Below are positions 1 through 10,691 of a stretch of DNA of 64,000 bases, in pieces. Both the position numbers and the translations under genes were made by a program. Positions within the stretch are counted from its first letter, which is position 1. Every line of letters begins with the position of its first letter. Source of the stretch: Doryteuthis pealeii (Eukaryota; Mollusca; Cephalopoda; Myopsida; Loliginidae). Under the pieces are notes generated by a model, which saw only the letters and a program-made list of their open reading frames with translations, was not told the DNA's origin and did no database searches. The stretch lies in the NCBI GenBank assembly GCA_023376005.1, contig CM042151.1, positions 80,386,917-80,450,916 of the forward strand. Reading direction: 5' to 3'.

Positions 1-194
1 TACGGATACACACTGGAGAGAAACCATACACTTGTGAGGTGTGTGATGCTTCGTTTTCAATGAATTCAACTTTGAGGCATCATATGCGAACACACACTGG
101 AGAGAAACCATATTCATGTGAAATTTGTAATACTTCATTTACATTGAAGTCAAGTTTGACTCGACATATGCAATCACATATTGCAAAGAAATAA
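1..194 (+). CDS. C2H2 zinc-finger protein, 3' end (partial)
   Basis: This is the last part of a C2H2 zinc-finger gene whose start lies outside the window. The frame opens at base 3 and runs to a TAA at 192-194. It holds the end of one finger (RIHTGEKPY) and two complete fingers of the form C-x2-C-x12-H-x3-H. The second starts CEICNTSF and ends RHMQSH, followed by the short tail IAKK. The linker is the canonical TGEKPY type, so the protein probably binds DNA in the nucleus as a tandem-finger array. DNA-contact positions (-1, 2, 3, 6) are M,S,T,H and L,S,S,R. It resembles the three other ZNF genes here and is presumably a member of the same local family. Total finger number is unknown because the gene is cut by the window edge. 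Confidence 0.93.
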   Translation, partial: RIHTGEKPYTCEVCDASFSMNSTLRHHMRTHTGEKPYSCEICNTSFTLKSSLTRHMQSHIAKK

Positions 195-244
195 TATTCA
201 CCTGGCACACATAGATCCTTTTTGTGCAAGTTGACTTTTGTATA

Positions 245-460
245 GGCTGGTTTAGCTCAGTTGGTAGAGTGTCCACCTAAGAACCACAATGTTCCTGGTT
301 CAATACTGTCTCTCGCCACCTCAGTGTATGAGTAGCAAAGGGATCTCTGCGGTAAAGGAGCTGGTGGTAGAAGTGGCATTCCACCTCAGATGCAAAAACA
401 ATCTCCTTGGTCTAATGCTAGTGAAAAGGGGATAGACTCCCTCATGACTTACTTTACTTG
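245..460 (+). mobile_element. tRNA-derived SINE, family S1
   Basis: The head carries a pol III A box (TAGCTCAGTTGG, 253-264) and a B box close to GGTTCAATACT (297-307). The body is shared with six other copies in the window (TATGAGTAGCA..GGATCT, ..AATCTCCTTGGTCTA.., ..GATAGACTCCCTC..). Repetition plus the tRNA-like promoter defines a SINE. This copy lies 50 bp past the ZNF stop and could be part of that gene's 3' UTR. Confidence 0.85.
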
Positions 461-529
461 AAAGCAACTTCAAATTTTTAATTCTTTATTTTTAAGCAAT
501 TCAACTATAACTATTTACAGATGACAGAA

Positions 530-1190
530 AAATTAAAGTATTGGTGTACCCCACACAAAGTCCTGACCTAAACTCCATTGAAAATTTATGGGCCTATTTA
601 AAGAAAATGAATAGAAGATTACTGACTCCAAAATACCTTCCCTACTTTTACTGCCACTGGTTTCAAAGAAAGGGATGCATGATGCTTCTTTACTGATGTC
701 ATTAACTTTATTTAATAAACACCGTGAAACTGTACAAGGAAAAACAAATAACATTCAATAAAAGGATAACAGCAAATACATTTCAAAGAAATTGAAAATC
801 TGAAAGAAATGGGAGCTTACAGTATTGCCTGTCCCAACCAGTCATGTAAATTAATGGGTTTGTATATGAGTTCCCTTTGCTCTATCCATTTTAGGATTCA
901 TAGACTGCAGAAACTTATGGTTAGCACAAAAGGGGATTAATAAACCCCATTAAACTACTCTAAATTGGATACTGTGGTTGTAGTTAATCTTATAGACAAA
1001 AAATAACTATATGAAAATAAGATATAATTAACTGCTCAGTTTAGCGGGAGTTACACTCACTACTTTATGACTTAGACAAAAATTTGACCATAAATAATCA
1101 ATTTAATTTTAATTCGTTTTTAAAATGAAAAGCTGACAAAAAAATGGGTATCCCTAGTGTGATCCCTTCTAGATTTTTTGGAATGTGGAG
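530..1190 (+). pseudogene. Tc1/mariner transposase remnant with 3' non-coding part
   Basis: At about 539-625 the plus strand reads as a decayed match to the transposase C-terminal signature: QSPDLN-x-IENLW-x-YLKK, with P replaced by S in LNSIENLW. That motif holds the second aspartate of the DDE/D triad. The frame soon breaks. Downstream 3' sequence recurs at 1191-1475 and, inverted, at 47085-47640, which shows a multicopy element. Only the last part of the transposase is present, so it cannot be autonomous. Confidence 0.75.
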
Positions 1191-1475
1191 TGTTGTGGAT
1201 TAGAATAAAATGTGAAAGTGCTTACCATGTTGCCTGTCCCCAACCAGTGACATAAACTCTAAAAAGCTTTGTAAGTGATTTCCCCTTACCCTTTTATGGT
1301 TAGGATGATAGACTGCAGAAACTAATGATCAGCACAAAAGGGGATTAATAAAACTCATTGAACTACTCTAAATTGGATACTGTGGTTGTAGTTAATCTTA
1401 TAAACATAAAATAACTATATAAAAATAAGATATAATTAACTGGTCAGTTTAGTGGCAGTTACACCTACAACAAAG
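1191..1475 (+). mobile_element. Second copy of the Tc1-type 3' segment
   Basis: This repeats 820-1060 closely (for example AGACTGCAGAAACT, CACAAAAGGGGATTAATAAA, AATTGGATACTGTGG) and follows directly after the first copy. It is non-coding and truncated. It may be a second insertion or a local duplication. Confidence 0.65.
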
Positions 1476-1532
1476 AATTATTGGCAGGAGTATTATACTT
1501 TGGAGATGTTTAACTGTTTCTGGACTAAGAGA

Positions 1533-2165
1533 ACTTGTGTTTGATTTGTTTTATGGCATACCAAACCTTGGTGGGTCATTTAATACCGGCAAAGTTTTGA
1601 AAGATTTGTAGCAAAAATTTGGTAGAAAATTATTTAAACTCAATTTTTTTTAATAAACAAATTTTCTATTTACCTGATAGATGGGACTGTAACAGGTACT
1701 ACAACTCTAGGTCAGAGTGGATCTGCAAGCATTGGTGATGAAGGGGTACTCCACATTCCCCAGACCTCCAGAACTTGAACTTCATTATTAGATAGTTTAA
1801 TGTCATTCCAAGCTACTGCCTTCTAGCACATAACTAATAAAAAGGTTTGGGGTTGCCATAAGGGCAATAGGGTTGGGACAATCATATAGGTGTTAGGGCT
1901 AGATATAGATAGCTGATTTATTGGAGGGTGCTTCTCTGACCCCCAGTCTAACCCATGGGCCAAAGTGGAGTGTTACATGTCATGGGCAGCTCAGTCCCCA
2001 GGATTCCATCCTTACCTTATGCATCACTGGTTGCCACACATGGCCAACAGGTGGGCCCCGTTGGGGGAGGGGTCTTACCCCTTTGCAGTGGTGCAGTCAG
2101 TTGGTGTATTCTAAAGCCCCAGCTGACAGGACTGAGACCTTGTGAGAGTACAGAGTATCATGGAT
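1533..2165 (+). repeat. Interspersed repeat family A, near full length
   Basis: The unit begins near TTTTATGGCATACCAA..GTGGGTCATTTAAT and ends near AGCCCCAGCTGACAGG. Related copies lie at 18598-19139, 20725-21055 and 50790-51080 (+) and 60355-60930 (-), with fragments elsewhere. It has no coding potential and no recognisable tRNA head, so the class is unknown. About 600 bp is full length. Confidence 0.7.
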
Positions 2166-2277
2166 AAAGAGAAGTATTTGGGTATGATATTAAACAAAGT
2201 CCATGAAAGCTGGGGTATCACTAGAAATTCTAGCATAACAATTACCTGGAACACATAGCATGAATTGTTATGAAATA

Positions 2278-2442
2278 TTTAGACAAAATTAAAGGATTGG
2301 TGTATCACATACAAAGTCCTAACTTAAACCCAATTGTATATTTATGGGCCTATTTCAAGAAAAAAGTACATGACCAAAATCCTTTAAATTTGGAGGAATG
2401 AGAAGCTGTTGGCAGGGAAGAATTGAGGAAAATACCTGTCAG
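2278..2442 (+). pseudogene. Second Tc1/mariner transposase fragment
   Basis: Decayed reading resembling QSPNLNPI..LWAYFKKKV, then PLNLEE and EELRKIPVS, which corresponds to the C-terminal end of Tc1-type transposases. An in-frame stop follows EE. It is cut at about 2443 by 5S-rRNA-like sequence. Confidence 0.7.
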
Positions 2443-2565
2443 TGTCTATTACTGTCAGGTCATGCTGAAAGCACCAGGTCCTGCTTGATCACTGAAGTTA
2501 AGTAGTGATGAACCTGTTCAGTACTTAATTAGATGACCACTTAAGCAACAGCAGGTATTGTAACC
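2443..2565 (+). pseudogene. 5S rRNA-like sequence (5S pseudogene or 5S-derived SINE head)
   Basis: About 120 bp align from memory with the whole length of animal 5S rRNA: GTCTA at the start, GCTGAA, then the conserved GATCAC-GAAGTTAAG block at 2488-2502, AGTACTT at 2520-2526 and GATGACC at 2532-2538, ending ..GCAGGTATTGTAACC. Substitutions throughout, including the internal promoter region, argue against a working 5S gene. It is probably a retroposed or SINE3-type copy. Confidence 0.7.
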
Positions 2566-2574
2566 AAACTGAGT

Positions 2575-2655
2575 CCTTTGTTTATCAAAATTACTTAATT
2601 TGGTATTAAATGACCTGAAAAAGGTTGATATGCCATAAAACAAATCAACCAACCA
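2575..2655 (-). repeat. Family A terminal fragment
   Basis: Reverse-complement of the family A start (GGTATTAAATGACC..GGTTGATATGCCATAAAAC). It lies right after the 5S-like segment and may be its 3' tail. Confidence 0.55.
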
Positions 2656-3290
2656 ATTATCAAAAATGATTAAAGGCATATATAAAGGTCAGTTGTGTCT
2701 ATGTATGTATATCCGATGGAAACTACAAAAATAAAATATTTAACAACAAAATAAATATATTTACACATTCACTATCACTAGAGCTTGCATTTTGTGCAAA
2801 AAAATGAAGATTTTATTTATATTTGGGAAGATATTTAAAAATCAAAATTTGTATAGTAGCAGAAGGGAAAGTCATTAGCACATTATTTTATTATTTATTT
2901 ATTTATTTATTTGGTATGTCTTTTTTTTTTTTTTTTTTTTTTTTTTTGCTTTGAAATATAATATTGATTGATTGAATCAATCACCTAATTTTTATTCTAT
3001 TTTTTAAAAATTGTAAATTATTGAATTAAAATTTCTTACTATATTGTTATATATACAGGGATTTTTATGGGGCATTCAGTGAGGATCCCGTTTGTGATAA
3101 GTAATAATGGATCTGAGAGACTAACTTTTAAAAAAATCCCTTTCAGATACAGAAGTGACAGATCTAAAAAAAAAAAAAAGAAAAAAAAAGAGAGTTTAAG
3201 ATCTTGGGAATTTTTCCTGTTTTGTTCTGTATTACTGAACTTGGTTGTGTTTTTTTTGTCCTTTTTCTGTACCACATTTTCTTAGGGAAA
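2656..3290. other. AT-rich DNA with poly(T) and poly(A) runs, no gene seen
   Basis: Contains (ATTT)n at about 2890-2912, a long T run at 2921-2947 and A runs at 3167-3189. ORFs here are lysine- or phenylalanine-rich products of the homopolymers and look spurious. Confidence 0.6.
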
Positions 3291-3930
3291 AAATAAAAAT
3301 CTCATGAGAACAAATAAGTGGCCTTGTGTTATTACTAAAAACTATAAATGGCACAGGGCAAGATGTCCCCCAGCACCCCAAATTGGTTTCCAGACTCCAA
3401 ACATTAAGGAATTGTCAGCCAACTCAGCATCAGGCCAGCAAATGGATTCAAGCCTCTCTACATAGAACAGAAGTTGAAATAAGTATACAATTGAATTTTA
3501 TATCAACACTTTATCAATCCATTCGAAATGAGTGTAACATAACAGTGTGTAATATCAGGTTTTGTTATTTTTAGTAACTTATTCTTGAACTGTTTCATGA
3601 GATGCTTGTAAATTCAAATAGATCTTGTGATACATGGATAAAAAGAAAGGTAATATATTTTCTTATAATTCTTAGTCATTCAGCTAAAGGCAAGGCTGGA
3701 AAAATACAGCTTGTATGTATATGATATAATATATATTGTGACTTGGGGGAAAATAAAAATCTCATGAGAACAAATAAGTGGCCTTGTTGTATTACTAAAA
3801 ACCATAAATGGCACAAGGCAACATGTCCCCCAGCACCCCAAGTTGGTTTCCAGTCCTCAAACAATAAGGAATTGTCAGCCAACTCAACATTAGATCAAAC
3901 AGCCAGATTCAAGCCTCTCCACATAGCACA
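3291..3930 (+). repeat. Direct duplication, about 190-bp units 455 bp apart
   Basis: Positions 3291-3475 and 3745-3925 are close copies, sharing AATCTCATGAGAACAAATAA, AAATGGCACA, TGTCCCCCAGCACCCCAA and AGGAATTGTCAGCCAACTCA. The spacer (3480-3740) is not repeated. Function unknown. Confidence 0.75.
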
Positions 3931-3964
3931 AAAGATAAGTATACACAAATTATTTCTACTAGCA

Positions 3965-4345
3965 AAATAAAAAGACACCCTCCGGGCGATGTAAAAATAG
4001 TTTTTTGAAATATATTGCCTAAGGGGATGGGAGCTGAAAAATCAATGTCATAGAGTGTGTACCATAAGTATGTAAAATCGTCAAATTTAGTAAAGGAGTA
4101 AAAAAAGAAAGAAAGACAATTTGAAATGGAAACAGTTCCAATAACTTTAAATATTATATTAGAATAAAACACTCTATATATAAATATATAATGCCACCCA
4201 TCTATTTATTGAAAAAATGAGGATTGTCTAATGTGGCATGCTCACATTTTGAGTAAATTTATTCTATGTTATGACGTTGGATTATAGTAATGTGACGTAA
4301 GCAGTGATGTAATTTTTGTTACAGACAAAAACCGGAAGCGAATCT
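3965..4345 (+). repeat. Interspersed repeat family G, copy 1
   Basis: Shared with 10092-10400 and 24873-25325, and partly with 60945-61260. Common blocks include GGGCGATGTAAAA, ATATTGCCT, AACAATTTGAAATGGAAAC and AGACAAA..CCATTATTAATAG. Non-coding; class unknown. Confidence 0.65.
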
Positions 4346-5530
4346 CCATTATTAATAGATGTGACACATCATTCCAACATGAGCACCATAACGTTACATA
4401 GAGAGCATAGATTCCTTGATTTTCTCTCGCCATCCATCCCTATCGGCCATTGCTCTTAGCAAGTCCTTTCAACAGCATCCAGTGTTCATACAGAGCTTAT
4501 GAATGTAAGTTTTGCTAGTTAACCAGTACTAGTGTGTCCATGTTTAGGAGCACTCAGGAAAACATTGTTCATGAGTCTGTCCTTACTTCATCAGTTGTGT
4601 CCATCTTGTCTTGACCATCTTAAATGGTTTGCGAGATAAGAGGTAAGTGGTTCTGTAGCATTGTCACAGGCTGGTAGCTAAACGGACACTAGTGGCATTC
4701 AACATAGGTAGTGGGTTCCAAAATAAACAACATACAAACATGATAGGCCTAAGGAGTTGTTTATTTTTCATTCCCACAATTTGGTCTTTTAGTGAAAGAG
4801 AGAAATAATAGTTTAATCTTTTCTGTCATAAATTCCATTCATTATCACTATCCCGCAACCAATGTACAAGACTAGTTAAAAACACTCCCCAAGATGGAGC
4901 TCAGAAAACAGATGTTAGTCTATTTTACTAACACTGGTAGAATAAGCTCGGAAAGCATGTTTGTCTATTTTACCGGAACCGGCAAAAATAGCCTATTCGT
5001 AATTCTTTTATGGAAAAAATAATTCCATGTTATTGTTCAATATGAAATCAGATGATAACAAGTCTCGGTTTGCTTGTATTTAAAAAATATATATATTTTT
5101 AAACGATCTTTTTATATTACTAAGATGAAAAATATTCAAATCGTCTATTTATTACAATGTTGCATCTTTTTTAAAAAGGAACTAAATAAAGTTGAACACC
5201 GCTTCATTCTTTGTCATCAGACGAAATATTTTGCATCGTGTTTTTCCATATCGTGACTTGATATTACTTTCTTTGTTTCATTCTTTTAAACTTCGACATC
5301 ATTGAAGGAATTCAATGAACAATACAGTAATTTTGCCTTTCGACTGAGTAATACCAACGAATTATATTCCGAAAGTAAGTATAAATATTTGGAAATGAAA
5401 AAACAACATCAACAACAACAAAACAAAACAAAAAATAGTTACTAATAACCAATTTACCATACCTCTTCGTCATGAGCAGAATGTGACACAAGACCAATCT
5501 TTAAGGGGTTCCGTCATCATATAATAGTTT
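4346..5530. other. No gene or repeat recognised
   Basis: AT-rich, with short ORFs that look random. I see no protein family, RNA gene or repeat shared with the rest of the window. Confidence 0.5.
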
Positions 5531-5532
5531 AG

Positions 5533-5640
5533 CAAGCTAGTCTCGCAAATCAAGTATTATTTAATAGCGAGTTCAATCCTCGTTGGATGGCCCATACATG
5601 CAACCTACCTGAGGCGAACGAGTTGGGTAAATGTACTCGT
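5533..5640 (+). mobile_element. tRNA-derived SINE family S3, 5'-truncated
   Basis: Matches the better copy at 9290-9430: GCTAGTCT, TTTAATAGCGAGTTCAATCC (B-box region), GGATGGCCCATAC and ..GAGTTGGGTAAA at the 3' end. Confidence 0.65.
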
Positions 5641-5762
5641 TTAATGAACGACTTTTTTAAAAATACCAATTTTCACCTGAAAAAGGCAAACAAAAACATG
5701 GATTACAAGGGATATGTTTTGGAAATGTCGAAGTTTACCTTATTTCTAGGCCTCCTAACCTA

Positions 5763-5855
5763 AATGATAAAAACACCTTTTCGTGGCTAAAAATTTGGGT
5801 CATTTATTACTCCAAGTTTTTCGTTACTCGAATATAACGCGCTACACCATTAAAT

Positions 5856-5892
<37 letters not shown>

Positions 5893-6120
5893 ACCTATCT
5901 CCAAAACGTGGACAATCATGGCTCTCTACAGATATGATAAAAACACCTTTTTATGACTAAAAATCAAGGTTGGTTTATTACACTTATTCGTTACTCGAGT
6001 GTAATGCGGTACAGTACACCATTAAATGTTCCCCCCTCTTTCTCTTTATGTATCTACTTATCTAACTCTGTCCCTCTTTTTTCACCTGTCTCCAAAATAT
6101 GAGCAATCATGGCTCTCTAC
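5763..6120 (+). repeat. Tandem duplication of a 170-190-bp segment with a (CT)n tract
   Basis: 5763-5930 and 5932-6120 share ATGATAAAAACACCTTTT, TTCGTTACTCGA, CACCATTAAATG and GACAATCATGGCTCTCTACAG or near-identical forms. The first copy contains a pure (CT)n run at about 5858-5890; the second holds a degenerate CT-rich stretch there. Confidence 0.7.
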
Positions 6121-6131
6121 AGTCCACTTTT

Positions 6132-6407
6132 GGTAATCCGAACCTGGGTAAATGAGAATAACCTCCTCCTTTCACTTTAAGGAAGCCTTATGTTTTGGTT
6201 TGCCATTTTCATTTCACAGTAAATCTACACTAAAATACGAATTTGTTTGAATCAATACAATTGCATGTTTTAACACGAAAATATCATAAAATGTGTTCTT
6301 AATTGTGCTAATGCAATATTTGAAACTTGATTTTTATTAAGGCTTCCTCAAAGTAAAAGTAACAAGGGGAGGTTACTCTCATTTATGTAGCTAATGTTCA
6401 GATTACC
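6132..6407. mobile_element. Foldback MITE family C (hAT-like) with target duplication
   Basis: Terminal inverted repeats start GGTAATCCGAAC and end GTTCAGATTACC, and the inverted similarity runs well inward (CCTTATGTTTTGG near the left). The flanks repeat CACTTTT, or CCACTTTT if one base is assigned differently, at 6124-6131 and 6407-6414. A 7-8-bp duplication suits hAT elements. No coding capacity. A second copy is at 14712-15081. Confidence 0.75.
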
Positions 6408-6795
6408 CACTTTTGTACAATAAATTTTGTAAGTCAATTTTTTTGTCTTACTGCTAATATTTGTTCCTTCCTCCATCCATTTGCCCAAATTTGTCAAGTA
6501 AGTTACCGTCTGCTTTTATTTTATTTTACATTGGTCAATTTTTTGTGAGTTGATGAAATTCTTCAAGACTTCCTTCCTCCTCATCATGTGACACTTAAAA
6601 GTTTAAACTTTTCTTATAACAACAGTTTCCTTTAAAAGTTCCTATTATATTAATTTAAAACCCTCCTCAACCCTAACAGTGCAAATATCCAGGGTAACAC
6701 AGACTGCTATACGGGGACGGAGGTCATAATCTAAAAAAATTTCCCTTAGTTTTTGCAACATCAAATTCTGTGTGCGTCTTATATGATGCAAATGG

Positions 6796-7086
6796 GCGCA
6801 CGTTGTGTAATGGTTACCATCGTTGGAAATGGACACGACAAGATGAATTCAAATTCTGGATGGGGTTGTTTGCATTTCAAATAGCGCTAATACTCTTGGG
6901 AAAGGTAGGAATCCAACTTCTCTCTCCGGCTATAGATAAATAGTAGGGCAGACTGGGCTCTTTAATCTTGGTTAGGCAAGTCTAGGAGAAGGAAAACTCT
7001 GAATTCAAACCTGTTAAACTCCGCTTAAGAAATTGACCATGTGTCACATCCTGCTTGTGCGGAGGTGTTGGTAAATATATATATGA
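6796..7086 (+). mobile_element. tRNA-derived SINE family S2
   Basis: Head GTTGTGTAATGGTTA with B-box-like GAATTCAAATTCTGG. The body is shared with copies at 11935, 18211, 46546, 55984 and 58838: GGGAAAGGTA, AAATAGTAGGGCAGACTGGG, CTCTTTAA, GAAACTCTGAATTCAAACCT-like, GTGTCACATCCTGC. Ends in GGTAAATATATATA. Confidence 0.85.
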
Positions 7087-7137
7087 TGCAAATTTACAGC
7101 AATTCCTTTGCAAGTACAAATTTAACATAAATTAACA

Positions 7138-7330
7138 GGGCGGTTTCAGTCGGTAGAGCAAGTTTGTCAGCGTATGAGTAGCATAGGGATCTGTGCGGTA
7201 AAGTAAGGAGCTGATTAGGCATGACACCCCACTTCAGATGCAAAAAACCATCTCCTTGGTTAGCACTAGTGAAAAGGGATAGACTCCCTCACTGATTGGC
7301 TGATACCGACTATAGGCCACCCTGACAACT
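7138..7330 (+). mobile_element. SINE S1 copy with internal deletion
   Basis: Keeps the A-box end (CAGTCGGTAGAGCA), then jumps to GTCAGCGTATGAGTAGCA, so the B-box half of the head is lost. The remaining body and the 3' TACCGACTATAGGCCACCC end match other S1 copies. Confidence 0.8.
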
Positions 7331-8050
7331 TATTAATTTTTGATAATTCTTATGTATTTCTATTTTGTTTTATTCATGTCATTTTCACCCGAGCATAATG
7401 TTAAAAATGAATGAATCTATTTGATTGTTTCAGGTTATGACTTTATAAAGTCTATTTATTTATTTTGTGCAGAAGCAGGAAAAAAAAGAGTCCACCATAG
7501 AATAACATATCACAGGTGTAAAATTCAAGGTTTCTTATAGAAGATGCATTACCTGTGTAGGGATCCTAAATAGGAACTCTCCTGTGTCAGAAAACACAGG
7601 AGTTAGTGTGTTAGTCCCCTTTAGCTAGCTGAAAAAATCAGTCAGTTGGAACTCAGACAGTGAAGAAGGTAAAGATCTCGACCCATCATGATAGCTTTTA
7701 AGAGACTATTAGAAAACCCCTTCATGTGAGTACTAAACCCAATAAGATTTATTGTAGTACCATTCATCAAAACTTCCGGGGTTTAGTTAAGTATGTGAAG
7801 GAGCTCTTAAAGTAGTTTGACAAACAAGAAAGTATCCCTTTGGATTTTGTTCAATATATATGTATGCTGTTAAGTACATTACATGAATAAACAAGGTAAC
7901 TGCTATTTGTGTGCTCCCTGTTATATTTTCTATAGTACCTCAGTTTCTCTGTTGGGGGCTCACATCCAGGTACTGAGCTGTCATATAACAACTAACCCCT
8001 AAACCTGGATTGAGGACTATTAATTTATTTTTTTCCTAAGTCCTATCATA
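7331..8050. other. No gene recognised
   Basis: Unique-looking AT-rich DNA. An imperfect inverted pair (GGTACTGAGCTGTCATATAAC near 7965) is not enough to name an element. Confidence 0.45.
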
Positions 8051-8052
8051 AT

Positions 8053-8280
8053 TGGGTAATTCCATGTCAAATCATCCAGAAAAAAGTAAAATTGTCACCC
8101 GCCCCTTCAATTTTTCTAAAATTTTGTACAGGTGCGGACTATGTTAAATTTAGACACTTTCCAAAATTTGAGTTTCTCATTCAAAAAATTGGTGAATTCA
8201 TCTTGACTTTTCGTTCTCCAAATTTTGTTGGATTGTGAAAAATGGTGAATTTTTGTCTTTAAAATGTGTTCTAGTGTTGT
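8053..8280 (+). mobile_element. Foldback repeat family B, left part
   Basis: Begins GGGTAATTCCATGTCAAATC, the terminal repeat of the full copy at 57968-58563, and continues with its inner sequence (TCCAGAAAAAAGTAAAATTG, CTCCAAATTT). The right terminus is missing. Confidence 0.7.
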
Positions 8281-9289
8281 ATACCCTCTTCATTACTTAC
8301 TTCTTACTTCTTCTTCTGTTCATCTTCTATCAGGTTCTTCTTCTTGGGGACTTCGTCTTGGTGGTCGGTCGCACTTAACTCATTTCTTCTTTTAATCAGT
8401 CTTGTTACCAAGACATTCACCAACTACAAGACCGTATTATTTTCTTAAGCTTTTATTTCCTTAACTAAACATTTCATGTAACTAATTATCTGACTAATAT
8501 AGCGCGTGTATGTAGTGAGCCTCAGCTTAGGCAGAAAGACCTTATCTGCCCGACGTCTAACTGAAAACTGAGGACACAACCAGGTCCCACGTGACTTCAC
8601 ATATTTCGTGGGCTTTCTGTAACTATTCCATGGAAAGTCCCGCCCATGATATGTAAAGGGCCATCCCTTTAGAAATACAGGGGATTGACAATCTTAATCT
8701 CCTAAAAATTGGTTTATAAAAGCAATTTCGCCTGAGTATTCCAAAAATGCTATCTATCATATTCAATACATAATAACCATATAAACAGGGTGTGACGGCC
8801 GCCCAAAGCCAAGAAATGAGTAAAGACAGAGTCCGACTGCTGAAGACACTTTTATTTGGGTAAATACGGGAGTTGTCACCTATCCTCCTGTTTCGCAACT
8901 GGTCTTCAACGTGAAACTACAATAGAATACAAAGGGCTATGTAGTTTCTCTAATATACAACTACTAAAATCGAAAAAGAGGAGGAAAAGTTCCCAGCATG
9001 TACCTACCTTCTTGCCGCCTCAAATCCTGCTGCTAAAAGAATTCAAACCCAGCGCCACGCAAACAAGTGACTTTTACTGGTGTCAAACGGTGCCTGTAAC
9101 CACGCAGTAGGATGGCCGAACAAAACAAGGGAGATAATTATCTTGCATTTACACGGGGTTTAGAATATGCTGACTGAATCCACTGTTGTGATAATAACAC
9201 TAAATTCCTAATCAGCCTTTCTTTGGTTTTACATTGTTGAAAGTGACAATTGAGATAGTTGATAAAAAAATATATGTGTGTTTGAATAG
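8281..9289. other. No gene recognised
   Basis: Slightly less AT-rich than the surroundings. ORFs of 84-91 aa on both strands overlap and show no family signature. I cannot support a gene. Confidence 0.4.
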
Positions 9290-9430
9290 GGCATCCCATT
9301 GTGCTGTAATGGTTAGCGAACTAGTCTGGCTAATCCATTACTACTGAATAGCGAGTTCGATTCTCACTGGATGCCCCATACCCGCGGCCTTGTGTCACAT
9401 CATACCCATAGCAAATGGGTTGGGTAAAGA
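9290..9430 (+). mobile_element. tRNA-derived SINE family S3, best copy
   Basis: The head still shows a 7-bp acceptor-like stem, GGCATCC (9290-9296) pairing with GGATGCC (9369-9375). It has A-box-like TGTAATGGTTAGCG and B box GAGTTCGATTCTC. The tail CCTTGTGTCACATC..GGGTTGGGTAAAGA resembles the S2 tail and the reverse complement of the 31-34 kb satellite. The long variable region and the attached tail argue against a real tRNA gene. Confidence 0.8.
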
Positions 9431-9964
9431 ACTACATGTGTTTGACTCACTTTCCAGTTATCAGTGCGCCATACCATATAAGTAAACCAGCCCTTCTATA
9501 CCAACCTGCAAAGTGGTAAGACCCCACCCCGCCCAAGAAAAGGGATGTCTAGGATATAACACTAAATTGCATCTGACAGTAGCAAATGAAATGTAATTCC
9601 TTTTGTCGTCAGCACAGTTTCTACCAACTGAGCATGTTACTCTCACTTCCTGACACCCCAAATACAGTAGTCGTCGAATTTCACTTCTGGTCCAGACACT
9701 TGCTTTTTTCTCTCTCGCAGTATCAGCCACTGTCTGTTTTTATCATCGCTCGGCTACCCTTTATGCAAATTCCGACTTGTCTCATCCAAGTCTCTGCCAA
9801 CAGCATTTCAGTGACAAGGAGATAGCGAGTTCAAATATCCGTGGTCACTCGCTACACTCCTCAGGCCAAACAAATCCGGACATGCTTTGTTTGTGGGGGC
9901 TGGGAATCTGCTCATCCACAGTTCTGCCCATCAATTTTGCTACAGGCTCCAGTTCTGGGGAGTG

Positions 9965-10080
9965 GCGATTACCATTTCATTGCCATTACTCCCAGATTCA
10001 CTTCAATCTGGAGTGGTAGTATTTATTAGAGTCCCATCTATGGCTCAAATAGAACATTGTATTGAATGTACATTAAGTTA
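9965..10080 (-). repeat. Family A fragment
   Basis: Contains the reverse-complement block CTGGAGTGGTAGTA..GAGTCCCATCTATGG, found also at 60770-60800. A related piece lies at 10435-10560. Confidence 0.6.
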
Positions 10081-10091
10081 ATCTTACTAGT

Positions 10092-10400
10092 ACAAAATAA
10101 AAAAAACGTCCTCTGGGCGATGTAAAATAGATGTTTAAAACATATTGCCTGAAGGGTGGGAGTAAAAAATTCAATGTCAGCGAGTATGTACCCTCAATAA
10201 GTAAAATCATCAAATTCATTAAAGGATTAAAAAATGAAACAATTTGAAATGTAAACTTTAAATATGTATTAAAATAAAACAAACTATATATAGATATATA
10301 ATACCAGTCATGTATTTATTAAAACTTGTTTTAAAAAAACAATGAGGACTGTCTAATGCTGCATGTTCAAATTTTGAGTGTATTTATTCAATATTATGAC
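10092..10400 (+). repeat. Interspersed repeat family G, copy 2
   Basis: Close to 3970-4275: GGGCGATGTAAAA, CATATTGCCTGA, AACAATTTGAAATG, ATATATAATACCAGTCATGT and GACTGTCTAATG in the same order. Non-coding. Confidence 0.7.
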
Positions 10401-10589
10401 GATTTGATTGTTGAACATACTTTTTTTAAATGTGTATACCACTTTATTGCCATTATTCCCAGGTCATATCTGACATGGAGTGGTAATACCTGTTAGAGCT
10501 CCATCTATAGGTCAAATAGATCATTGTGTTTAATGTATATTAACTTAATCTCATTTGATTATTGAATGTACTTAAACTAAAAGAATATA

Positions 10590-10613
10590 CATATATGTTT
10601 ATTTTTTTCACAG
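10590..10613 (+). promoter_or_regulatory. Probable 3' splice site before the 8-finger exon
   Basis: TATATGTTTATTTTTTTCACAG ends at 10613: a T-rich tract and CAG directly upstream of the exon that contains the ZNF start. It suggests an upstream, unlocated 5' UTR exon. Confidence 0.5.
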
Positions 10614-10691
10614 ATGTTTTTGAATGAGAAATATTTCTCCTTAAACCAACTACCTGAATGGAGGAAAATTTAATTATTGACATCAGAAAAC

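Noticed and set aside
3039..3285. Overlapping ORFs with K-rich or F-rich runs
   Set aside because: Made by a poly(A) tract read on both strands.
9290..9375. Functional tRNA gene
   Set aside because: Although a 7-bp acceptor-like stem is kept, the anticodon and variable regions do not fold normally and a SINE tail follows; related copies at 5.5, 50.6 and 55.9 kb show a SINE.
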